The position numbers and the translations under genes were made by a program. The notes under the pieces are model-generated. The model was not told the origin of the DNA and did not search any database. It was given only the letters and a program-made list of their open reading frames with translations. This document shows, piece after piece, positions 59,401-64,000 of a stretch of DNA of 64,000 bases. This DNA is from Bolinopsis microptera (taxonomy: Eukaryota; Ctenophora; Tentaculata; Lobata; Bolinopsidae). Location of the stretch: contig NC_087082.1 of the NCBI RefSeq assembly GCF_026151205.1, forward strand, positions 584,401 through 648,400, written 5' to 3'. Position 1 is the first letter of the stretch, and every line of letters begins with the position of its first letter.

Positions 59401-60317
59401 TAACCTGTAGTGAGTGTAGCTGTGTTGTGTCTTGCAGCTGCTGTACTAACCTGTAGTGAGTGTAGCTGTGTTGTGTCTTACAGCTGCTGTACTAACCTGT
59501 AGTGAGTGTAGCTGTGTTGTGGTCTTACAGCTGCTGTACTAACCTGTAGTGAGTGTAGCTGTGTTGTGTCTTACAGCTGCTGTACTAACCTGTAGTGAGT
59601 GTAGCTGTGTTGTGTCTTACAGCTGCTGTACTAACCTGTAGTGAGTGTAGCTGTGTTGTGTCTTGCAGCTGCTGTACTAACCTGTAGTGAGTGTAGCTGT
59701 GTTGTGTCTTACAGCTGCTGTACTAACCTGTAGTGAGTGTAGCTGTGTTGTGTCTTACAGCTGCTGTACTAACCTGTAGTGAGTGTAGCTGTGTTGTGTC
59801 TTACAGCTGCTGTACTAACCTGTAGTGAGTGTAGCTGTGTTGTGTCTTACAGCTGCTGTACTAACCTGTAGTGAGTGTAGCTGTGTTGTGTCTTACAGCT
59901 GCTGTACTAACCTGTAGTGAGTGTAGCTGTGTTGTGTCTTACAGCTGCTGAACTCTGGGAGGTTCTTTCCACGGGTTTGTAGACCAGCACAAAGTCGATA
60001 TTTTTATTCTTTTCAACTGACCAAGGCACATAGTTCAAGTTTCCTACTGCATCTGCCACCAACTGAAAATAATAAGTAAGCATTACAACACTGTACTAAC
60101 ACTAGGTAGGTAACACGCCACAACTGAACATTCCCAGTGAGCGGGGTATTGATATTACCGCAACTTAGTGTTTTACAGCAAATTCTGGTAATTAATATTT
60201 AGATCTGCGATTTGACTGAAAAGTATTTCTAATAAAATTTGCCTTTTTGTAATTTTGTCTGAGTTTTCTCCATCTTTGAGCTGCACTTATGGTGTCCGTA
60301 TCTGATACCCCTGCCAT
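50454..60317 (-). CDS. Anoctamin (TMEM16) family protein, gene B, 22 exons
   Basis: Upstream tandem paralogue of gene A. Exons, 5' to 3': 60243-60317, 59912-60062, 56905-57041, 56525-56639, 56157-56398, 55873-56042, 55521-55617, 55187-55415, 54947-55132, 54505-54701, 54169-54312, 53884-54030, 53602-53772, 53151-53200, 52955-53039, 52667-52844, 52439-52528, 52223-52293, 51845-51914, 51215-51422, 50770-50936, 50454-50512. Sum 3039 nt, about 1012 aa, phases close. Evidence: exon-for-exon match to A; NIDFVLVYKP; YQPLNIVRNYFG; FYNMSLVIPAIAG; six-Cys loop; FLTMFVTAFPLAPLICLF; DATRYVKRVRRPIG. Exon lengths 4, 10, 11, 13-21 equal those of A; exons 5-9 and 12 differ by indels. Exon 1 needs a GC donor (AAAAAG-GCAAAT), the only in-phase option I found. 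Exon 2 ends inside the first unit of a 46-bp array. The C-terminus is short (EGEPAKR). Ca2+ ligand positions are altered as in A. Exon 1 is the least certain part. Confidence 0.88.
51453..51856. repeat. 43-bp minisatellite spanning the exon-19 donor of gene B
   Basis: Unit CTATATCCTCAGTTCTAATC + CTCAGTATTCTACAGTAACTCAC, about 9.4 copies. On the minus strand each copy reads AACTGAGGATATAG-GTGAGTTACTG, matching the exon-19 end and its donor. Gene A has a single GGGAATAG-GTGACTG. Confidence 0.9.
53316..53405. repeat. 21-bp repeat, short array in intron 13 of gene B
   Basis: Four copies of the GTAACTATGGTAACTAGTAGT unit, shared with gene A at 31600-31665. Confidence 0.75.
56661..56687. repeat. 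Poly-G tract in intron 3 of gene B
   Basis: Run of about 26 G then TGG. A second G run is at 54884-54900 in intron 9. Lengths are uncertain in any assembly. Confidence 0.8.
57197..59948. repeat. 46-bp minisatellite, about 60 copies, filling intron 2 of gene B
   Basis: Unit AACCTGTAGTGAGTGTAGCT + GTGTTGTGTCTTACAGCTGCTGTACT. On the minus strand each unit contains CTACAG-GTTAGT, the exon-2 donor, and a second GCAGCT-GTAAGAC. The exon-proximal unit supplies the in-phase donor at 59911/59912. Variants TTGCAG, TATCTG, GCTCTAC and one inserted G at about 59521. Confidence 0.95.
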
Positions 60318-60910
60318 GGCACCAGCCACCCTTTATCTTTTCGAGCCGACACTAAAGAATGTCTGTTGCATTCTTACATATTTTATATTTTCAATCTGGG
60401 AAGTTCATTTGGGTTAAATAATTATATTACTGATATAGTTAATATTCAGTCAAACTAAAGAATATAGATAATTATGTTATCACGACATTAATGCCATAGC
60501 TTGGCCTAATGGCATCTATTTCTATTGTTGCGATATATTTGTTGCACGTGTTGAATTTAGTTTTATAATAACTTTGCAACGGCGCAAATCGGAGTCTTAG
60601 AATTGCGCGGGAGATTACGCGGGAGATCTATTAGTTTAATTATTGGGCAGTTCGTTTCATGACGTGTTGACTACGTTTCAATATACTTTATCCCTACCGT
60701 TTTATTACATTTTTTACTTTATTTACCTATTACTATACATATTTAATCTTAAATTATCATTTTAGTGGAACTATGTAAAAGGGGATCGTTGCTAGCGTCG
60801 AGATTGTCTTAACCCTGCCTTAGTCAGTTGAAAGTCTGATAGCATATGTTCCGTTTGATTTGACCAAACTAATGCCTTTCATTGCTTTATAACTAATAAC
60901 TATGTGTACT
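60318..60910. promoter_or_regulatory. Immediate upstream region of gene B
   Basis: No gene seen. By position it should hold the gene B 5' UTR and promoter; no clear TATA box or initiator could be assigned. Confidence 0.3.
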
Positions 60911-60914
60911 GTGC

Positions 60915-61160
60915 AGGGGTGTAGGAAGCGGGGGGGGGGTGTAGGAAGCGGGGGGGGGGTGTAAGAAGCGGGGGGGGTGTAGGAAGCGGGGGGGGGTGTA
61001 GGAAGCGGGGGGGGGGGGTGTAGGAAACGGGGGGGTGTAGCAAGCGGGGGGGGGGGGGGGGTGTAGGAAGCGGGGGGGTGTAGGAAGCGGGGGGGGGGTG
61101 TAGGAAGCGGGGGGATGTAGGAAGCGGGGGGGTGGGGGGTGTAGGAAGCAGGGGGGGGGG
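60915..61160. repeat. GTGTAGGAAGC-G(n) array, G-quadruplex-prone
   Basis: About 13 units of GTGTAGGAAGC followed by 5-13 G, 0.6-0.85 kb upstream of the gene B ATG. The Pro-rich minus frames here are artefacts of the array. Confidence 0.9.
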
Positions 61161-61251
61161 GCTGCTAAACAAACCCTCACATACACAACACCACATTCTG
61201 ATCAAATAAAATTGGCTCATCAGAGTGGGAAATGCTGGGGCTATAGCTTAG

Positions 61252-61500
61252 CTATAGTATAGCTATTCACGTGTATTAGCTAGTCACGTGTATTAGCTAG
61301 TCACGTGTATTAGCTAGTCACGTGTATTAGCTAGTCACGTGTATTAGCTAGTCACGTGTATTAGCTAGTCACGTGTATTAGCTAGTCACGTGCATTAGCT
61401 AGTCACGTGTATTAGCTAGTCACGTGTATTAGCTAGTCACGTGTATTAGCTAGTCACGTGTATTAGCTAGTCACGTGTATTAGCTAGTCACGTGTATTAG
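61252..61500. repeat. 17-bp array with fourteen CACGTG boxes
   Basis: Unit TTAGCTAGTCACGTGTA. CACGTG starts at 61268 and then every 17 bp to 61489, fourteen times, never broken; the one variant unit (CACGTGCAT) keeps the box. CACGTG is the canonical E-box for bHLH factors such as MYC/USF. Confidence 0.93.
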
Positions 61501-61819
61501 CTGTCCAAAAAGGAGGGTCAGCAAAGCAAAACAGCGGGAATTCTATTTACAACGTATAGCAAGAGCAGGGAAACAGGCACGCAGCAAACATTTCTCAAAC
61601 ATTTTTATACATTATGTTGTTATCTAGTCTTGCTGCTAAATAGATAAGCCGACAGTGCAGCAGCTCATCGTGACGTGGCTTATAAGCTAATACTACGCAC
61701 ACTGACTACAACACTACAGATAACAGAAACCCCTAGGCTCGGTGGCCCCAATTTAATTGGCCCCTCCTTCCTGATAAGTCCACCGTAGCCCTCCTTGAAG
61801 CGTACGTTTACCTTTCTAC

Positions 61820-64000
61820 ATGACTGAATCGACGGAACGCCCGTTTTGTTTCTCAACTGCAACCTGTTTGGAATTGGTCGATAAACTCATTGTACCTCAA
61901 CTCGACCGCGAATTGCTGCTCTTTGGAGCGACTGACGATGACCTTCAGTTATCCAAGCAATCCAAGCAGAAAATGCTACGTGCACACATTCTTGACAGTC
62001 ATAAGTGTACCTCTACATTAACCGAAACTACTGACAAACTTATCTCTCTAACTCAAACTTTTTCGAGATCGTCCAATGACCGGCCTCCAGAACAGCGTTA
62101 GTGAAGCACAGTCCCTTGTCCAGTCTCTACGTGACCATTCTGCTCACCCTCCTACTCAACCTACAACCACCCTCCCCGAAATACCTGCACCACCAACACC
62201 GGTCCAGACTGTGGAACAGCCCTTCTTCAAGCTCGAAACTGGTGACCAGCTGAAGAGGTTTGACTTTAAGAGATTGGACTCTGAATTAACCTATGATAAA
62301 GTTTTCTCGAATAGAAAGGTTGCATATTTTGGCGATGCTCCATACAAGTATTCACTATTCAGGAGGGTACCACAGGGCAAATCAATTAGACCCTGAGACG
62401 TACCTTGCTGAAATAATTGTAGCAGTTGTTGACGTGTGCAGGACCAACAACATCAACTAACGGGTGATGACTAAAAAATGGGACTTTTTTCAAGGGTCTT
62501 TTTAGTGTCGATAAAACTATTTTTGGTTCAAACCAATGAAACAGCGTTGTAAAACGGGCAATTTTGAACGAGTATGGTCAATGACAAGCGCCCATGAGCC
62601 CATTTTGATTGGTTCAGGAGGGCTTCTTTCATCAAGCTCAAAAATCCGTCTGTACAGTTGGGCCTAAAATCGTGTTGGCGCAGTCTCTTCTTTTGTGCCC
62701 TAAGGCCCATGTATGCTTGTAAGCCATATTCCGGGCATGTACATGTGTTGCCAGGACTCTAAAGAAGTCCTCTATGGGTTGAGATTGTCAAAATTTACTT
62801 TGGTCGATAACTTTTGGGACGAAATTGGCCCTTATGGCAAATAAAGATGTGGTTTTCCCAGAAAAATACGATCTAGCCCCATCCTAACGAACCACCTTCC
62901 ACCCTTTGGGGATATTTTCTTGTAGGAACAACACCTGGCAAGGCTTCAAGCACTTTGATTTTTACGTGGTACCATTATAGACCATGCTAAAGCCGATAGT
63001 TGACCTAGCCTCGATCTTTCACACGGTAAAATTTTACCCCTCAGGTGGTTTTGAGCTCAAATATCTTCTTACTGGTTTTAGCTACGCTGATGGGTGTTGA
63101 ACCCTCGTCTTAAGCATAACATTCGGCATACTCTCTGCTAAATATTTTTTGGTATGGAAGCTTTAACTACCTGTGAGGCGACTTCTGTGAACAGAGCTTT
63201 ACTGTAAAGTTTTTATAGGACCCCTCCCCTAGTTCGAGACTATTATCGGGGACAAAGATCAACCAATTTTATCAAATGGGGGTGGAAACTGTTCGAGTAT
63301 CGTTCAGAGTAACTGGTGGTTGTGGTAAAATATCAAAATTTTGTTCAGGTGGAATCTGAGGGCTAAAAAACATGTAGTCCCATTTTTTATTCATCACCCG
63401 TTATAAGGATTTCCATAGCTGCATGATCATCAAATATGAATCACACGTCTCGTGTAACTGTATACCTCCTCATTCCGATGATGAATCGTGTATAGTACCT
63501 GACAGCATTATACTTACCATTTCCTTGGGGGGGTAAAAGGGATTTAGTAGACGTCCTCCAGGCGAGTATCGCAAAGAAACCGTAACAGTTCAACACGGCG
63601 ACTGTATTACGTTTTACCTTTTTGACCATTCTGTTCCTCCGCAAACTCAGACGGATTTTGAAGGTCCTCGAATCAGCTTAACCTTTAGACAGTTGGCCTC
63701 GGCACATTCCAGAGCAGCCATCATTCGCGACCTCTACCCCCTCTTAAAGTGAACCAGACCAAACGAGTGCTGATACTGTCTGACAGCAAAAATTGTAATT
63801 TTGACTGTTCTCAATTTCGTTCACCTGTCATAGCGTTCCGGAAAAAATTATTTTTTCTCCGCGACTTAAAGGAACACCGGGAATCGATTCAGCAAGCCGA
63901 CATTGTACTCATAAGTGCTGGCATAAACGATATCCAGAAAAACATAGCGAGTGCCGTCCAGCTGCATAATCACATCAGAAGTTTCATTAGAACAGTTCCC
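61820..64000 (+). pseudogene. Decayed element ORF: coiled N-terminus, AlkB-like 2OG-Fe(II) oxygenase, SGNH-hydrolase-like domain (runs off window)
   Basis: Seen in order: an N-terminal frame (61820-62101, MTESTERPF...); a shift to the next frame (62076-62396) with a Pro-rich linker, FDFKRLDSELTYDK and VAYFGDAPYKYS; a 7-bp duplication (TATTCAC/TATTCAG), then YSGGYHRANQLDPETYLAEI; an inserted DNA element at 62460; then YKDFHSCMIIKYE and PPHSDDESCIVPDSIILTIS; a stop after a G7 run; HGDCITFYLFDHSVPPQTQ and GPRISLTFRQL; then, after another shift, RVLILSDSKNC and ADIVLISAGINDIQ to the edge. YKYSGG, HSDDE and RISLTFR match the AlkB-like fold (H-x-D iron ligands); SDS and GIND match SGNH-hydrolase blocks. 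Inference: relic of a mobile-element polyprotein whose remaining domains lie beyond 64000. Confidence 0.65.
62460..63401. mobile_element. TA-flanked DNA element inserted in the AlkB-like relic
   Basis: TIRs ACGGGTGATGACTAAAAAAT + GGGAC (left) and the complement of ACGGGTGATGAATAAAAAAT + GGGAC (right), with TA at 62458-62459 and 63402-63403. Removing the element and one TA restores a continuous frame across the join (NIN-YKDFHS). 942 bp, no convincing transposase frame. Confidence 0.85.

Noticed and set aside
57197..59948. CRISPR-like regular array
   Set aside because: Contiguous near-identical tandem units without unique spacers, inside a eukaryotic intron.
60893..61220. Proline-rich minus-strand frames
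   Set aside because: Artefacts of the G-tract array in several frames at once.
1..64000. tRNA, rRNA or snRNA genes
   Set aside because: I looked for A/B-box-like and cloverleaf patterns by eye and saw none I could support; a covariance-model search would be decisive.

Overview
This is a window of intron-rich nuclear DNA from an invertebrate animal. It contains two tandem many-exon membrane-protein genes with GT-AG introns, CR1-like and RTE-like non-LTR retrotransposons, many small inverted-repeat elements and very extensive minisatellites. Some families (an intronless NERD-helicase gene, an AlkB-like/SGNH element) would fit an early-branching animal or a mollusc, but the sequence alone does not identify the species.

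Layout. 0-2.3 kb: an intronless gene for a NERD-nuclease/UvrD-like helicase fusion (+). 2.9-9.3 kb: dead mobile-element pieces on the minus strand (3' part of a CR1-like LINE, a 5'-truncated RTE-like LINE with an open RT frame, a frameshifted transposase-like relic). 10.15-13.02 kb: a 2.87 kb foldback element with arms of about 1.3 kb and an exact 8-bp target duplication. 13-17.8 kb: no gene; dispersed repeats and a TA-flanked inverted-repeat element. 17.9-20.8 kb: a CR1-like LINE with a PHD-type ORF1 and an EN-RT ORF2 (-). 23.19-25.92 kb: 70 copies of a 39-bp minisatellite.

26.5-41.7 kb and 50.5-60.3 kb: two tandem paralogous anoctamin (TMEM16) genes on the minus strand, called here gene A (downstream copy) and gene B (upstream copy). 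I assembled 22 exons for each from splice signals and A/B comparison. The phases close exactly, giving about 1016 aa (A) and 1012 aa (B). Both look coding-competent, but the usual Ca2+ ligand positions are largely replaced. Gene A needs a shifted 3' splice site that offsets a 2-bp deletion, and gene B needs a GC-AG first intron.

The most unusual signal is that many minisatellites inside these genes are built from the splice junctions themselves. Donor or acceptor plus adjacent exon bases have been amplified up to about 60-fold, at different introns in the two paralogues. The 41.8-50.4 kb spacer holds further minisatellites and nested small transposons. Upstream of gene B lie a G-tract array and fourteen evenly spaced CACGTG boxes. 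From 61.8 kb to the right edge there is a decayed element ORF with AlkB-like dioxygenase and SGNH-hydrolase motifs, split by a TA-flanked DNA element.
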